NCBI RefSeq assembly: GCF_003640395.1
Contig: NZ_RBZQ01000013.1
Coordinates: 1 to 34,793, forward strand
Reading direction: 5' to 3'
DNA: 34,793 nucleotides
DNA from: Stutzerimonas urumqiensis
GTDB lineage: Bacteria; Pseudomonadota; Gammaproteobacteria; Pseudomonadales; Pseudomonadaceae
Part shown: piece after piece, positions 1 to 8,448 of the stretch
Layout of the letters: every line of letters begins with the position of its first letter
Numbering within the stretch: position 1 is the first letter of the stretch
Program-made: the position numbers and the translations under genes
Notes under the pieces: model-generated
Told to the model about the DNA's origin: nothing
Database searches by the model: none
Seen by the model: the letters and a program-made list of their open reading frames with translations, nothing else

Positions 1-564
1 GAGAACGGCGAGCGCGTGTTCCTCGAACTGACCATGATCCTGTTCAACCCCTGGGTGGCCGGCATCATCCTGTCCGGCGTGCTGGCGGCGGTGATGAGTA
101 CGCTCAGTGCCCAGCTGCTGGTCAGCTCCAGCGCGCTGACGCAGGACTTCTACAAGGCCTTCCTGCGCAAGGGCGCGTCGCAGACCGAGCTGGTGTGGGT
201 CGGCCGTGCGATGGTGCTGCTGATTTCGCTGATCGCCATCGGCATCGCCTCCAACCCGGAGAGCAAAGTGCTGGGCCTGGTGTCCTACGCCTGGGCCGGT
301 TTCGGCGCGGCGTTCGGGCCGGTGGTGCTGTTCTCGCTGCTGTGGAAGCGCATGACCCGCTACGGCGCACTCGCCGGCATGCTGGTCGGCGCCGTCACCG
401 TGGTGGTGTGGAAGGAGTTCATCGGGCTGGGGCTGTACGAAATCATCCCCGGCTTCATCCTCGCCAGCCTCGCGATCCTGATCGTCAGCCGCATGGGCCC
501 GGCCCCGTCGACGACCATCGTCGAGCGTTTCGAGGCGGCCGAGCGGGAATACCACGCGGGCTGA
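1..564 (+). CDS. putP: Sodium/proline symporter PutP, 3' part
   Basis: This is the C-terminal 187 residues of a sodium:solute symporter (SSS family) that imports proline with Na+ across the inner membrane. The frame is open from base 1, so the 5' end lies outside the window. The segment carries the family's most conserved stretch, AAVMSTLSAQLLVSSSA, the Na+-site helix of PutP, followed by VSYAWAGFGAAFGPVVLFSL and the final hydrophobic helices. It ends in a short hydrophilic tail, as in E. coli PutP, to which it is very close by memory. A rho-independent terminator follows 28 bases after the stop, so the gene ends its own transcript and is not part of the purine locus. Confidence in the proline assignment is high because of near-continuous similarity to PutP rather than to other SSS members. 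Confidence 0.93.
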   Translation, partial: ENGERVFLELTMILFNPWVAGIILSGVLAAVMSTLSAQLLVSSSALTQDFYKAFLRKGASQTELVWVGRAMVLLISLIAIGIASNPESKVLGLVSYAWAGFGAAFGPVVLFSLLWKRMTRYGALAGMLVGAVTVVVWKEFIGLGLYEIIPGFILASLAILIVSRMGPAPSTTIVERFEAAEREYHAG

Positions 565-591
565 TCGTTGGAGCGGTACCGGTAGTAAAGA

Positions 592-623
592 GGGCCATGG
601 CGGGCGACCGTCATGGCCTTTTT
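592..623 (+). terminator. Rho-independent terminator of putP
   Basis: GGCCATG (593-599) pairs with CATGGCC (612-618) around a 12-base loop and is followed by five T residues (619-623). It is placed just after the putP stop on the plus strand. Confidence 0.75.
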
Positions 624-663
624 CATTGGCCGTGGAGTCGGGCTTGCCGGCGATACTCGCCGG

Positions 664-688
664 ATCGCCCGCAAGCGGGCTCCTACAG
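664..688. repeat. REP-like element in putP-tsx gap
   Basis: The gap between putP and the porin gene (565-880) holds no gene. It contains a REP half-site (CCCGCAAGCGGG then CTCCTAC) of the type scattered through Pseudomonas intergenic DNA. It is followed by two small dispersed palindromes: GTAGGGCGGATTCAGGA at 712-728 and a TAGGGTGGGCTTTAGCCCACC palindrome around 731-751. Related pieces recur at 11275-11365, 15670-16270 and 24680-24930. Confidence 0.7.
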
Positions 689-806
689 GGGGCGTGACCG
701 GATTTCAGCCGTAGGGCGGATTCAGGACGGTAGGGTGGGCTTTAGCCCACCAGAGGGAAGGCGGTGGGCTGAGCGAATGCCGCGGGGCTGATCCTTGGCG
801 CGGTTG

Positions 807-840
807 AAAAAAAGGGGATGGCCGTGTGGCCATCCCCTTT
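807..840 (-). terminator. Rho-independent terminator of tsx-like gene
   Basis: A perfect 13-bp stem (811-823 with 828-840) closes on a GTGT loop. On the minus strand it is followed by a run of seven T residues. It lies 40 bases downstream of the porin stop codon and reads in the porin's direction. Confidence 0.88.
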
Positions 841-880
841 CCATCAGCCGATGCCGCCTACCCGGCGCCGGCCAATCCGT

Positions 881-1666
881 TTAGAAGTGCACCTTCACCA
901 GCAGGCTGGCGGTGTTCTGATCGGTGCCTCCCAGTACTTCGTCGCCGAGGAAGCTGTCGTCGTCGATGCCGTACTTGTCCTTCCAATAGTCGTACTCGAT
1001 GCCGACATAGAGCTGCTTCTCGCCCCAGTTCAAGGCCTTGCCGAGGTCGTACTTGATTTGCGGGTTGAAGTGCAGGTTGCTGTGGTAGCCCTCGTCGTTG
1101 TCGACGACCCAGTCCATGAAGCCATCGATGCGGATGTCCGAATTGCCGACCGGAATGGTGATCGCCCAGTTCGGCGTGACCTGCCAGACGCCGTCGCCAT
1201 CGCGATCACCGTCTGCTTCGCGACGGTAGAAATTCAGGTTGAAGAAGTCGAAGCCGGGGATCGCCAGGCTGAAGCCAGGCCCGATCAGGTAGGACTCGAC
1301 ATCGCCCTCGCCGAACTCGTAGGTGGTGGCGAGCAGCACGTCCTTGACCGGCCCGAAGCTCAGGTCCTGGCCAAGCAGGCGTCCGAAGGAAAAGCGCGGC
1401 GAGAATTCGCCGTAGAAGCTGCTGTCATCGTCGGTCTCGCCGTTGTAGTGAATCGAATCCATGAACAGGAAGGTGTCGCCGTACTTCCAGCCATTGGCGT
1501 GCTCGAAGGTCACGGTCTGCTGGATCCCAGGGCTGATGGTGAAGTCCTGCCCGTAGAGGTAGGTCAGGCTGTTGTCGGTCCAGTGAAGCCAGTCCTCGGC
1601 TTGCGCGGGCGTGGCGAGCAACGCGGCGAGCGGGGCGAGACAGAGAGCGGAGTGCTTGAGCTGCAT
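881..1666 (-). CDS. tsx: Tsx/OmpK-like nucleoside-specific outer membrane porin
   Basis: A 261-residue outer membrane beta-barrel protein of the Tsx/OmpK (nucleoside-specific channel) family. Residues 1-23 form a signal peptide ending ATPAQA before EDW. The mature N-terminus has the family-typical W-x-x-N/D-x-S-x-x-Y-L-Y-G segment (WTDNSLTYLYG). The rest alternates aromatic, amphipathic strands rich in D and G turns, and the chain ends in F, the usual BamA-recognised terminal residue. Family knowledge says these proteins pass nucleosides and related small molecules. Its position at the end of a purine-degradation cluster, and a TTGTGCACAA palindrome in its upstream region like those of the pathway genes, support a role in purine nucleoside entry. 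The exact substrate cannot be read from sequence. Confidence 0.83.
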   Translation of the reverse strand: MQLKHSALCLAPLAALLATPAQAEDWLHWTDNSLTYLYGQDFTISPGIQQTVTFEHANGWKYGDTFLFMDSIHYNGETDDDSSFYGEFSPRFSFGRLLGQDLSFGPVKDVLLATTYEFGEGDVESYLIGPGFSLAIPGFDFFNLNFYRREADGDRDGDGVWQVTPNWAITIPVGNSDIRIDGFMDWVVDNDEGYHSNLHFNPQIKYDLGKALNWGEKQLYVGIEYDYWKDKYGIDDDSFLGDEVLGGTDQNTASLLVKVHF

Positions 1667-1794
1667 GGGTGTTCCTTCTTCTTGTTGTTGGTACTGAAAG
1701 GCAGCGCCGGGGCGCGACGGGGCCTCCGGTTTTACGCAACTGTCCGCTTGTGCGAGTCGGTGTGGGCAACGCTGGCCTGGCGGGCAGTGGCCTG

Positions 1795-1851
1795 ACTATA
1801 GCAATCTGTGAACAGTTAGATAAACAAAAAATAAACGTAATTGTGCACAAT
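1795..1851 (-). promoter_or_regulatory. Predicted tsx promoter with TTGTnnACAA operator
   Basis: On the minus strand an extended -10, TGC-TATAGT (TATAGT is 1795-1800), sits 17 bases from a weak -35, TTATCT (1818-1823). Upstream lies a perfect 12-bp palindrome ATTGTGCACAAT (1840-1851), centred near -57. It has the same outer bases as the operators before puuE, azgA, hiuH and gntR. The remaining gap DNA (1667-2008) is AT-rich around this site and shows no gene. Confidence 0.55.
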
Positions 1852-2008
1852 ATTTTGCGCGCGAAGACAAACGCCTGCGGCCGCTGGCGTTCGGTCAGCG
1901 GCTAGCTATCGTGGGGCGGGATGCCTGCGAGACGTGCGCTGCAGGTCTGGACGGCGATAGGCCTTGGCGAGCGGTCGCCTGCCGCGAGGCGGGCCGAGCC
2001 CTGACCGG

Positions 2009-2034
2009 TGCGGGACGCGACGGTGCGTCCCGCA
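2009..2034 (-). terminator. Hairpin after CPA2 antiporter gene
   Basis: A perfect 10-bp stem TGCGGGACGC / GCGTCCCGCA with loop GACGGT lies 8 bases beyond the antiporter stop. There is no T-run, so it is a stabilising or weak terminator hairpin rather than a canonical terminator. Confidence 0.5.
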
Positions 2035-2041
2035 GGGCGAA

Positions 2042-3592
2042 TCAGTGGCGGGCGAGCAGGTCGCGGGCGACGTGTTCGGCCAGGCCGGTGCCGGCCTCGC
2101 TCATGGTGAGGTAGGTATGGTCGGCGCCGGCCTCCTGGATGCGACGAGCGATGTCGGCGTACATGGCATGCGAGACGACCAGGCCGGTAAAGCCTTTGGC
2201 CCGCAGCCGCTGGGTGGCGATGATCTTCGCTTCTTCGTCGTTCATCGACATGATCACCGCCTGCACGCCCGGCATGTGCAAGCCCTCCCAGAACAGCTGG
2301 TCCTCGCCATCGGCGAACAGCACGTTGCGACCTTCGAGGTGACTCGCCTCGATGGCGACGGGGTCGGAGTCGATGCTGACCACGCGATAGCCCTTTTCGG
2401 TCAGGTGGTCATAGGCCGCGCGGCCCGTACGGCCCATGCCCATGATCAGTATCTGCGCATCGCCCAGCGACACGGGCTGCTCGTCCGGATGGCGGATGTC
2501 CCGCTCGAAGGGGATGAGGCGCCGCGCCAGCCGGTCGTACAGCCCGTGCGAGATGCGATTGAACGGCGCGGACACGACGAACGACAGCGACACCGTGATC
2601 GCGAGCGGGATGATCCACTCTGGCAGGACGACGCTGGCCACGATGAGGCCGAACTCGCTGTAGTTGGTCAGGCTCACGCCGGTGAGAAAGGCGCTGCGTG
2701 CGCGCAGGCGGAACAACAGGAAGAGAAAGAAGAACAGCGCGCCCTTGAGCGGCAACAGCAGCACCATCACGCCGGCGAAGAGCAGCGCGTCGGCATCCGG
2801 CAGACCGCCAATGCCGATCTGGAGGAAGAAGCCGATCAGGAAGACTTCCTTGATGCTCCACAGCGCGTTGGACAACTCGCCCGCCCGGGGATGCTTGGCG
2901 AGCATGGCACCGAAGGCGAGCGCGCCCAGCTCGGAGCTCAGCCCGAGCGTCTCGAAGCCGTAGCCGCCGACGACCAGCGCGAGCAACAGCCCGAGCAGGA
3001 CCATCAGTTCCTCATGGCCGCTGGCGTCCAGCAGGCGGAACAGCAGCGGACGCAGCAGCGGCAGGGCGAACACGCCGAGCGCCCAGACGGACGGTACCTT
3101 GCCCGCGGCCAGGCTCATCACCAGCAGTGCGACGAGGTCCTGGATGATGAGTACGCCGATGGCGACGCGACCATGAAAGGCCCGCAGCTCGCGCTTGCTC
3201 TCGAGCGCCTTGGCCGCCAGCACGGTGCTGGAGAAGGACAGCGCGATCGACAGCATCAGCGCCTGCTGCACGGTGACGTCGGTGATGAGCAGGATCGCCG
3301 GCAGGAACAGCACGCTGGAGATGACGAAGTGCAGCAGCCCGCCGCCGATCACCTCGCGGCGCACCAGGTTGCTCGGCTTGAGCTTCAGGCCGACGGTGAA
3401 CAGCAACAGCAACACGCCCAGATGCGCGATGTGCTCGAGCACGTGGCTGTCTCGCGGGCCGAGCCCGACATGGCTACCGAAGGCGGCCAGCGCGAAGCCG
3501 GCGCCGAGATAGCCGACCAGGGGCGGCAGGCCGATGAGGCGTGCCGCGAGGCCGAGCACGAAGGCGAAGGCAATCCATGTGGCTTCGATCAT
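2042..3592 (-). CDS. CPA2 monovalent cation:proton antiporter (YbaL/Kef-like)
   Basis: A 516-residue inner membrane protein: about twelve hydrophobic helices of the Na+/H+ exchanger (CPA2) fold, then a cytoplasmic TrkA-N/RCK domain beginning ILIMGMGRTG (GMGRTG at about 385-390), the Rossmann turn for NAD(H). ALSFSSTVLAAKALESK and GVLIIQDLVALL are the conserved exchanger helices, with D in the IQD motif likely at the ion site. There is no TrkA-C domain, as in YbaL rather than long KefC proteins. The start at 3592 (MIEATW) is chosen over an in-frame ATG 45 bases upstream because AAAGGAA lies seven bases before it. It is predicted to exchange K+ (or Na+) for H+. It sits between the porin and the urate permease, with hairpins on both sides, so it is probably an independent transcript. 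Confidence 0.85.
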   Translation of the reverse strand: MIEATWIAFAFVLGLAARLIGLPPLVGYLGAGFALAAFGSHVGLGPRDSHVLEHIAHLGVLLLLFTVGLKLKPSNLVRREVIGGGLLHFVISSVLFLPAILLITDVTVQQALMLSIALSFSSTVLAAKALESKRELRAFHGRVAIGVLIIQDLVALLVMSLAAGKVPSVWALGVFALPLLRPLLFRLLDASGHEELMVLLGLLLALVVGGYGFETLGLSSELGALAFGAMLAKHPRAGELSNALWSIKEVFLIGFFLQIGIGGLPDADALLFAGVMVLLLPLKGALFFFLFLLFRLRARSAFLTGVSLTNYSEFGLIVASVVLPEWIIPLAITVSLSFVVSAPFNRISHGLYDRLARRLIPFERDIRHPDEQPVSLGDAQILIMGMGRTGRAAYDHLTEKGYRVVSIDSDPVAIEASHLEGRNVLFADGEDQLFWEGLHMPGVQAVIMSMNDEEAKIIATQRLRAKGFTGLVVSHAMYADIARRIQEAGADHTYLTMSEAGTGLAEHVARDLLARH

Positions 3593-3768
3593 GAGGGTTC
3601 CTTTCTGACGAATCGGGCGGGCGCGCATTGTAGCCATCCAGGCCCGAGCCGGGCAGTTGCGCTCGGCGAACGGTGGCCTGTGGGGCCTGTATTTCGGTCA
3701 GAGGGTTGCCTCGAAGGCATGGCGGGAAGGGGCGAGTCGTCGGCAAGACCGGGAGGGGAGGTGAAGCA

Positions 3769-3806
3769 CCGCGCCTGTTCCGCACTCGGTTGCGGAACAG
3801 GCGCGG
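3769..3806 (-). terminator. Strong hairpin after NCS2 permease gene
   Basis: A perfect 16-bp stem (3769-3784 with 3791-3806) and a 6-base loop CTCGGT lie 13 bases beyond the permease stop. No T-run follows on the minus strand, so termination strength is uncertain, but the stem is exceptionally stable. Confidence 0.6.
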
Positions 3807-3818
3807 CTGTACCCGGCG

Positions 3819-5171
3819 TTACCCGTGAGCGGCGCCGCTGGCGTGCTCGCGCTCGGGGCCGCCGAGGACGTTGAACAACAGGTTGAGCGTGACCGCGCTG
3901 AGCGTCGCCATCGCGATGCCCGAATGAGTGATCGGCTCCATCCAGTGCGGCAGCTGGGCGAAGAATTCGGGCCGCACCACAGGCGTCATGCCCATGCCGA
4001 TACTGACCGCGACCAGCAGCTGGTTGCGACGGTCGGCGATGTCCGCTTCCTGCAACAGCTTTATGCCGGTCGCCGCGACCATGCCGAACATGGCGATGCC
4101 GGCGCCGCCGAGCACCGCCGGCGGTATCGAGGCGACGAGGAACGCCGCCTTGGGCAGCAGGCTGAGGCTGATCAGGAAGACCCCGGCCACCGCCGTCACG
4201 TAGCGACTGCGTACCCCGGTCATCTGTACCAGGCCGATGTTCTGGGCGAACGAGGAATGGGTGAAGGTGTTCATGAAGCCGGCGACGAAGGTCGCGCCGG
4301 CATCGCACAGCAGGCCGCGGCGCAACAGGCGGGGATCGACCTCCGTCCCGGTGATCTTGCCCAGCGCCAGGAACATGCCTGCCGACTCGACGAAGATGAT
4401 CACCACAACCAGGCACATCGACAGGATGGGCGCAAGCAGGAATTGCGGCGTGCCGAAGTGATTCGGCTCGACCAGCTGGAACGCCGGGGCGGCATCCAGA
4501 CCGCCAAGGTCGACCATGCCGCAGGCGCCCGCCAGGACATAGCCGAGCGCCATGCCGATCAGCACCGAGACATTGACCCAGAAGCCGCGCAGGAAGCGGT
4601 TGACCAGCAGGATGGTCGCCAGCACCGCGGCGGCGATGGCGAGATAGGGCAGGCCGCCGAACTCGCTGGCGGTGCTGCCGCCGCCAGCCCAGTTGATGGC
4701 GACCGGGAACAGCGACAGGCCGATCGAGGTGATGACCGTCCCGGTCACCAGCGGCGGGAAGAAGCGCACGATCTTGGACACGAAGGGCGCGATGACGAGC
4801 CCGAAGGCGCCTGCGGCGATGGTCGCGCCGAAGATTCCGGTCATGCCGACCCCGGGCATGCCGGCCATCACCACCATGCTGCTCACCGCGGCGAAGCTGG
4901 CGCCCATCATCACCGGCATGCGAATGCCGACCGGGCCGATGCCGAGTGACTGCACGAGTGTCGCGATGCCCGCGACCAGCAGGTCGGCGTTGATCAGGAA
5001 GGCGATTTCCTCGCGTGACAGGCCAGCGGCTTGGCCGACGATCAGCGGTACGGCGACCGCGCCGCCATACATCAGCAGCACGTGCTGCAGGCCGACCAGC
5101 AGGAGTTGCAGCGCGGGGAGACGCTGTTCGTCGGTGCGCGCGGGCGCGACCGGCGGGGGGACTGGATTCAT
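3819..5171 (-). CDS. NCS2 xanthine/urate permease
   Basis: A 450-residue polytopic inner membrane protein of the nucleobase:cation symporter-2 (NAT) family, which imports xanthine or urate with H+. Visible family signatures: the Q-H pair in helix 1 (GLQHVLLMYGG, Q29-H30), the substrate-site glutamate in helix 8 (FVESAGMFLAL, E262), and the NCS2 signature QNIGLVQMTG (310-319). The QH motif and signature put it in the xanthine/urate branch rather than the uracil branch (inference). A signal-like hydrophilic N-terminus of about 20 residues precedes helix 1. It lies directly downstream of puuD on the same strand but beyond puuD's terminator, so it is likely transcribed mainly from the 150-base gap. 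Urate import feeding adjacent PuuD is the simplest role; xanthine is the alternative. Confidence 0.85.
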   Translation of the reverse strand: MNPVPPPVAPARTDEQRLPALQLLLVGLQHVLLMYGGAVAVPLIVGQAAGLSREEIAFLINADLLVAGIATLVQSLGIGPVGIRMPVMMGASFAAVSSMVVMAGMPGVGMTGIFGATIAAGAFGLVIAPFVSKIVRFFPPLVTGTVITSIGLSLFPVAINWAGGGSTASEFGGLPYLAIAAAVLATILLVNRFLRGFWVNVSVLIGMALGYVLAGACGMVDLGGLDAAPAFQLVEPNHFGTPQFLLAPILSMCLVVVIIFVESAGMFLALGKITGTEVDPRLLRRGLLCDAGATFVAGFMNTFTHSSFAQNIGLVQMTGVRSRYVTAVAGVFLISLSLLPKAAFLVASIPPAVLGGAGIAMFGMVAATGIKLLQEADIADRRNQLLVAVSIGMGMTPVVRPEFFAQLPHWMEPITHSGIAMATLSAVTLNLLFNVLGGPEREHASGAAHG

Positions 5172-5280
5172 CGCAAAGGCCTCGGGCTATTGTTCTTGGA
5201 CGTCGAGGGCCTGGCAGCGGCCAGGCGAATACAGGTTAATCAGAAATACGTGGCGGGTTGGGTCTCACGGGTACGAGAAA

Positions 5281-5312
5281 GGAAAAGGCCGCGTCGATAA
5301 AAGACGCGGCCT
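5281..5312 (-). terminator. Rho-independent terminator of the puuE-puuD operon
   Basis: A 10-bp stem AGGCCGCGTC / GACGCGGCCT closes around GATAAAA and is followed on the minus strand by TTTTCC. It lies 10 bases past the puuD stop. Confidence 0.85.
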
Positions 5313-5321
5313 CGTTCGGGC

Positions 5322-6614
5322 TCAGGGAATCGGCGCGCCCTTGGCGATCCAGTCGCCAAGCAGATCGCGTTCTTCCTGGGTCATCTTGGTGATGTTGCCC
5401 AGCGGCATGATCTGGCTGGCTACTGCTTGCGCATGGATCTTGGCGGCCATCTGCTGCATCTGCTCAGGCGTATCGAACATCACCCCGGCCGGGGCGGCGC
5501 TGAACATGGTGCTGCTCGGCTGGGCCGAATGGCAGACGGTGCAACGCTCGTGGATCACTTGCTCGACCTTGGCGAAGCCATCCGGCGCGGCGTGTGCGGC
5601 CTGCTGAGCCTCGATGCTGGCTTCACGCGGGCTCTGCTCGGTGGCATTCGGCAAGCCACCCTGTTCGGCGATGCTCGCTTCGCGCGGGCTGATGGCGGCG
5701 ACGTTCGGTACACCGGCCTGATGACTCGGCGAGGTGACGAAGGCCAGGCAGATCATGCCGACGGCGCCAGCCGGCAAGGCCCAGGCGAAACGGTTGCTCT
5801 CGTGACGGGTGTTGAAGTAATGCCGCACCAGCACCGCGCACGCCGAGATGCCCGCCAGGATCGCCCAGTTCCACTCGCTCCCGTAGGTGCTCGGGAAGTG
5901 GTTGCTGATCATGATGAACAGCACCGGCAGGGTGAAGTAATTGTTGTGACGCGAGCGCAGCAGACCCTTGGCCGGCAGCACCGGATCGGGGGTGCGGTTC
6001 TCTTCGATCGCCTTAACCAGCGCACGCTGCGCCGGCATGATAATGCGGAACACGTTGCCGACCATGATGGTGCCGATCAGCGCACCGGTATGGATGTAGG
6101 CCGCACGACCGCTGAAGATCTGCGAATAGCCGAACGCGGCGAGCACTACCAGACCGAGCAGCACCAGGCCCAGCAGCGCGGGGCGCTTACCTAGCGGCGA
6201 ATCGCATAGCAGGTCATAGATGAACCAGCCGACAATCAGCGAGGCCAGGCCCGTAAGCACCGCGACGGCAGGGCTCATGTCGCTGCCGGGCGCGATCAGG
6301 TAGAGGCTGGGGTTCAGGTAATAGACGACGGTCAGCAGGGCCACGCCCGACAGCCACGTGGTGTAGGCCTCCCATTTGAACCAGTGCAGGTCGTCCGGCA
6401 TCTTCGGCGGGGCGAGCTTGTACTTCTCGAGGTGGTAGATACCACCGCCGTGAATCGCCCAGAGATCGCCGGATAGCCCGTCGCGCGGGTTCTTGCGGTT
6501 GAGGTTGTTTTCCAGCCAGACGAAGTAGAAGGACGCACCGATCCAGGCGATGCCGACGATCATGTGAATCCAGCGGATGAGCAGGTTGAGCCACTCGGTC
6601 AGATGAGCATCCAT
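5322..6614 (-). CDS. puuD: Membrane-bound urate hydroxylase PuuD with C-terminal cytochrome c domain
   Basis: A 430-residue protein that oxidises urate to 5-hydroxyisourate, replacing soluble UOX/HpxO uricases. Residues 1-295 form about eight membrane helices (LIRWIHMIVGIAWIGASFYF at 12-31 has the family's helix-1 histidine). The C-terminal region has one c-type heme site, CTVCH (358-362), followed by methionines that could be the axial ligand (SQIMPLGN). This fusion lets electrons from urate enter the respiratory chain in the periplasm. An oddity is the hydrophilic linker, which contains an imperfect duplication: SPREASI occurs at about 309-315 and again at 328-334. The gene is 47 bases downstream of allA in the same direction and ends at a clear terminator. 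AGAGG eight bases before the ATG supports the start. Confidence 0.9.
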   Translation of the reverse strand: MDAHLTEWLNLLIRWIHMIVGIAWIGASFYFVWLENNLNRKNPRDGLSGDLWAIHGGGIYHLEKYKLAPPKMPDDLHWFKWEAYTTWLSGVALLTVVYYLNPSLYLIAPGSDMSPAVAVLTGLASLIVGWFIYDLLCDSPLGKRPALLGLVLLGLVVLAAFGYSQIFSGRAAYIHTGALIGTIMVGNVFRIIMPAQRALVKAIEENRTPDPVLPAKGLLRSRHNNYFTLPVLFIMISNHFPSTYGSEWNWAILAGISACAVLVRHYFNTRHESNRFAWALPAGAVGMICLAFVTSPSHQAGVPNVAAISPREASIAEQGGLPNATEQSPREASIEAQQAAHAAPDGFAKVEQVIHERCTVCHSAQPSSTMFSAAPAGVMFDTPEQMQQMAAKIHAQAVASQIMPLGNITKMTQEERDLLGDWIAKGAPIP

Positions 6615-6661
6615 TTTGCGTACCTCTTCCCGGCGATCACTTGGAAAGCCGGGCTTTCTTA

Positions 6662-7165
6662 TTAGGGTTGGGGGTCGAGGAGGACTTGTTCTTCCTCACT
6701 GAAGAAATGCTCGTCGCAGTTGTTGCCAGAACCGCTGCGATCGACCACCAGGAATTCATCCCGCTTTTCGATCGTCAGCACCGGGTGGTGCCAGACGCCG
6801 CGGTGGTAATTGACGCCCTGCCTGCCATTACTGCGGAAGGCGCGGACGAGGCCCGGTACAGGTGCATCGCCAGATGGCGCGACCACGACCAGAAAGGGGT
6901 TGCCGAGCAGCGGAATGAAAGCCTGGCTGCCCAGCGGATGGCGTTCGAGCATGCGCACGGTCAGCGGCATCTCCAGCGCTTCGGCGGCGAAGATGCTGAT
7001 GATTGCCCGATCCTCCGGCTTGGCCGTCTCGACGCTGGCCAGCATGTGGTAGCGACGGGTCGAGCCGTTGTTGATCATGAAATAGTCGCTGCCTTCGGTC
7101 TCGATGACGTCGCCGAAGGGGGCGAAGGCTTCCTTGGTCAGGGGCTCGATGATCAGTGTGCGCAT
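6662..7165 (-). CDS. allA: Ureidoglycolate lyase
   Basis: A 167-residue cupin-fold enzyme that splits (S)-ureidoglycolate into glyoxylate and urea, the last step of allantoate use. Family features include the N-terminal EPLTKEAFAPFGDVIE, the YHRGVWHHPVL metal/substrate segment and the C-terminal DEHF segment. Length matches known AllA proteins (about 160-170). The start at 7165 (MRTLII) is chosen because upstream in-frame codons add a 42-residue tail with no family similarity. The gene lies between alc and puuD and completes the pathway together with allantoicase. The upstream 227-base gap holds a large REP inverted repeat, so mRNA levels of allA-puuD may differ from those of alc. Confidence 0.92.
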   Translation of the reverse strand: MRTLIIEPLTKEAFAPFGDVIETEGSDYFMINNGSTRRYHMLASVETAKPEDRAIISIFAAEALEMPLTVRMLERHPLGSQAFIPLLGNPFLVVVAPSGDAPVPGLVRAFRSNGRQGVNYHRGVWHHPVLTIEKRDEFLVVDRSGSGNNCDEHFFSEEEQVLLDPQP

Positions 7166-7314
7166 GGCTGCTCTGCTTGTTCCGGTTGATGACCTCACAC
7201 GCGGCGAGGTGTCTTTTGTTTTTGATGGGGCGGTGATCGGGTGGCTTTGGACGCCATACAGCTCCCTTGGCCCACGTGGGTTGAAGCTCACCGCACGAAG
7301 CTGAAGATCAGTTG

Positions 7315-7373
7315 GTAGGAGCGAGCTTGCTCGCGAATGACACCGCTTGATTCGCGAACAAGCCCGCTCCTAC
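7315..7373. repeat. REP inverted repeat inside the allantoin operon
   Basis: A 24-base arm beginning GTAGGAGCGAGCTTGCTCGC (7315-7338) is mirrored by an arm ending GCCCGCTCCTAC (7350-7373), with an 11-base centre. It lies between allA and alc in a same-strand operon. It can form a long stem in the transcript and may act as an mRNA stabiliser or attenuator (inference). Confidence 0.85.
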
Positions 7374-7392
7374 GAATACGCTGTTGCCCCTG

Positions 7393-8388
7393 TTACTTCG
7401 CCACCTTGCCGAACAACCGCAGCCGGCTGATGCCGCCATCCGGGAAGATGTTCACGCGGACGTGGGTGATCGGGCCGAGCTTGGCAATCTGCTCGACGAA
7501 CTCGTGCTCGGCGTGCATCTCCAGCTTCTGGCTCGGCAGCAGCTCGCGCCAGAACAGGCTCTGGGTCTCGATCTGGCTGTCGGTGCCGCCCTTCACGTAG
7601 GCCGCCTGGATGTTGCAGCTGTCCGGGTAGTTGCCCTTGAAGTGCAGGGTGTCGACCACGATGCGCTCGATCTCGCCCGGATGGCCCAGCGCGACGATGA
7701 CCCAGTCATTGCCCGGGGTGCGGCGGCGGGCGGTTTCCCAGCCGTCGCCCATGTTGATGCCGCGACCCGGGTTGAGGATGTTGCTCATGCGGCCGAAGTG
7801 CTCGTCCGAGCAGGCCAGCGCACGACCGCCGTTCAACGCCGCAGCGAGGTCGACCTGTTCGTTGTCGCCGACGCTGCTCCAGTCGCGGAACGGAATGCCA
7901 TACACGCGCAGGCGCGCCACGCCGCCATCCGGGTAGATGTTGAAGCGCAGGTGGGTGAAGGCCTGGTCGTTGGCGATCTCGTGGTAGTGGTGGCTGTTGC
8001 CCTTGAGCTCGACGGCCGCCAGCACTTCGGTCCAGACGGTGGCGTCGGTCGGATCGCCCTCGGCGACAAAGCAGGCTTCCAGCGAGGCCGACGGCGGGAA
8101 GTTGCCGGTAAAGAAGCTGGTGTCGATGTCCACGCCCTTGATCGAGCCGGGCACGCCGAGGCGAATCACCGCATGGTCGTACCCTTCGAAGCGCTTGCGG
8201 CGCGACTCCCAGCCATCCATCCACTTGCCGTTGTCATCGAACACGCCCTCCTTCCATACGGCCGGTGTCGGCTGGAACAGCCGGTTGACGTCGGCGAACC
8301 AGTCGTCGGTGACGGAGATGGCCTTGGTGCCCAGGCGGGCGTCGGCCAGGTTGACGTATTTCTCGAAGGGTACGGCGTAGGTTTTCAT
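7393..8388 (-). CDS. alc: Allantoicase
   Basis: A 331-residue enzyme that hydrolyses allantoate to ureidoglycolate and urea. It shows the internal two-fold repeat typical of allantoicase, two jelly-roll-like domains of about 160 residues. The half-repeats share motifs: [28 protein letters not shown] and [12 protein letters not shown] in the first, then [26 protein letters not shown] and [12 protein letters not shown] in the second, and each ends with FPDGG or YPDGG then a-RLR. Residues in GW-E-RR are family-invariant. It follows uraD by about 60 bases and precedes a REP-containing gap before allA. Length and full-length pattern give high confidence. Confidence 0.95.
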   Translation of the reverse strand: MKTYAVPFEKYVNLADARLGTKAISVTDDWFADVNRLFQPTPAVWKEGVFDDNGKWMDGWESRRKRFEGYDHAVIRLGVPGSIKGVDIDTSFFTGNFPPSASLEACFVAEGDPTDATVWTEVLAAVELKGNSHHYHEIANDQAFTHLRFNIYPDGGVARLRVYGIPFRDWSSVGDNEQVDLAAALNGGRALACSDEHFGRMSNILNPGRGINMGDGWETARRRTPGNDWVIVALGHPGEIERIVVDTLHFKGNYPDSCNIQAAYVKGGTDSQIETQSLFWRELLPSQKLEMHAEHEFVEQIAKLGPITHVRVNIFPDGGISRLRLFGKVAK

Positions 8389-8448
8389 GGAGTTCTGCCT
8401 TGAAAGAAGCGGTTTCTGCCTGTGTAGCCTGTGTTGCGGTATTGCTCG

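Noticed and set aside
1964..3874. A long open frame antisense to the CPA2 antiporter gene (636 residues)
   Set aside because: It is rich in Q, H, R, A and E with no hydrophobic core or known motif and runs exactly opposite a clear membrane protein. This is the usual mirror frame of high-GC coding DNA.
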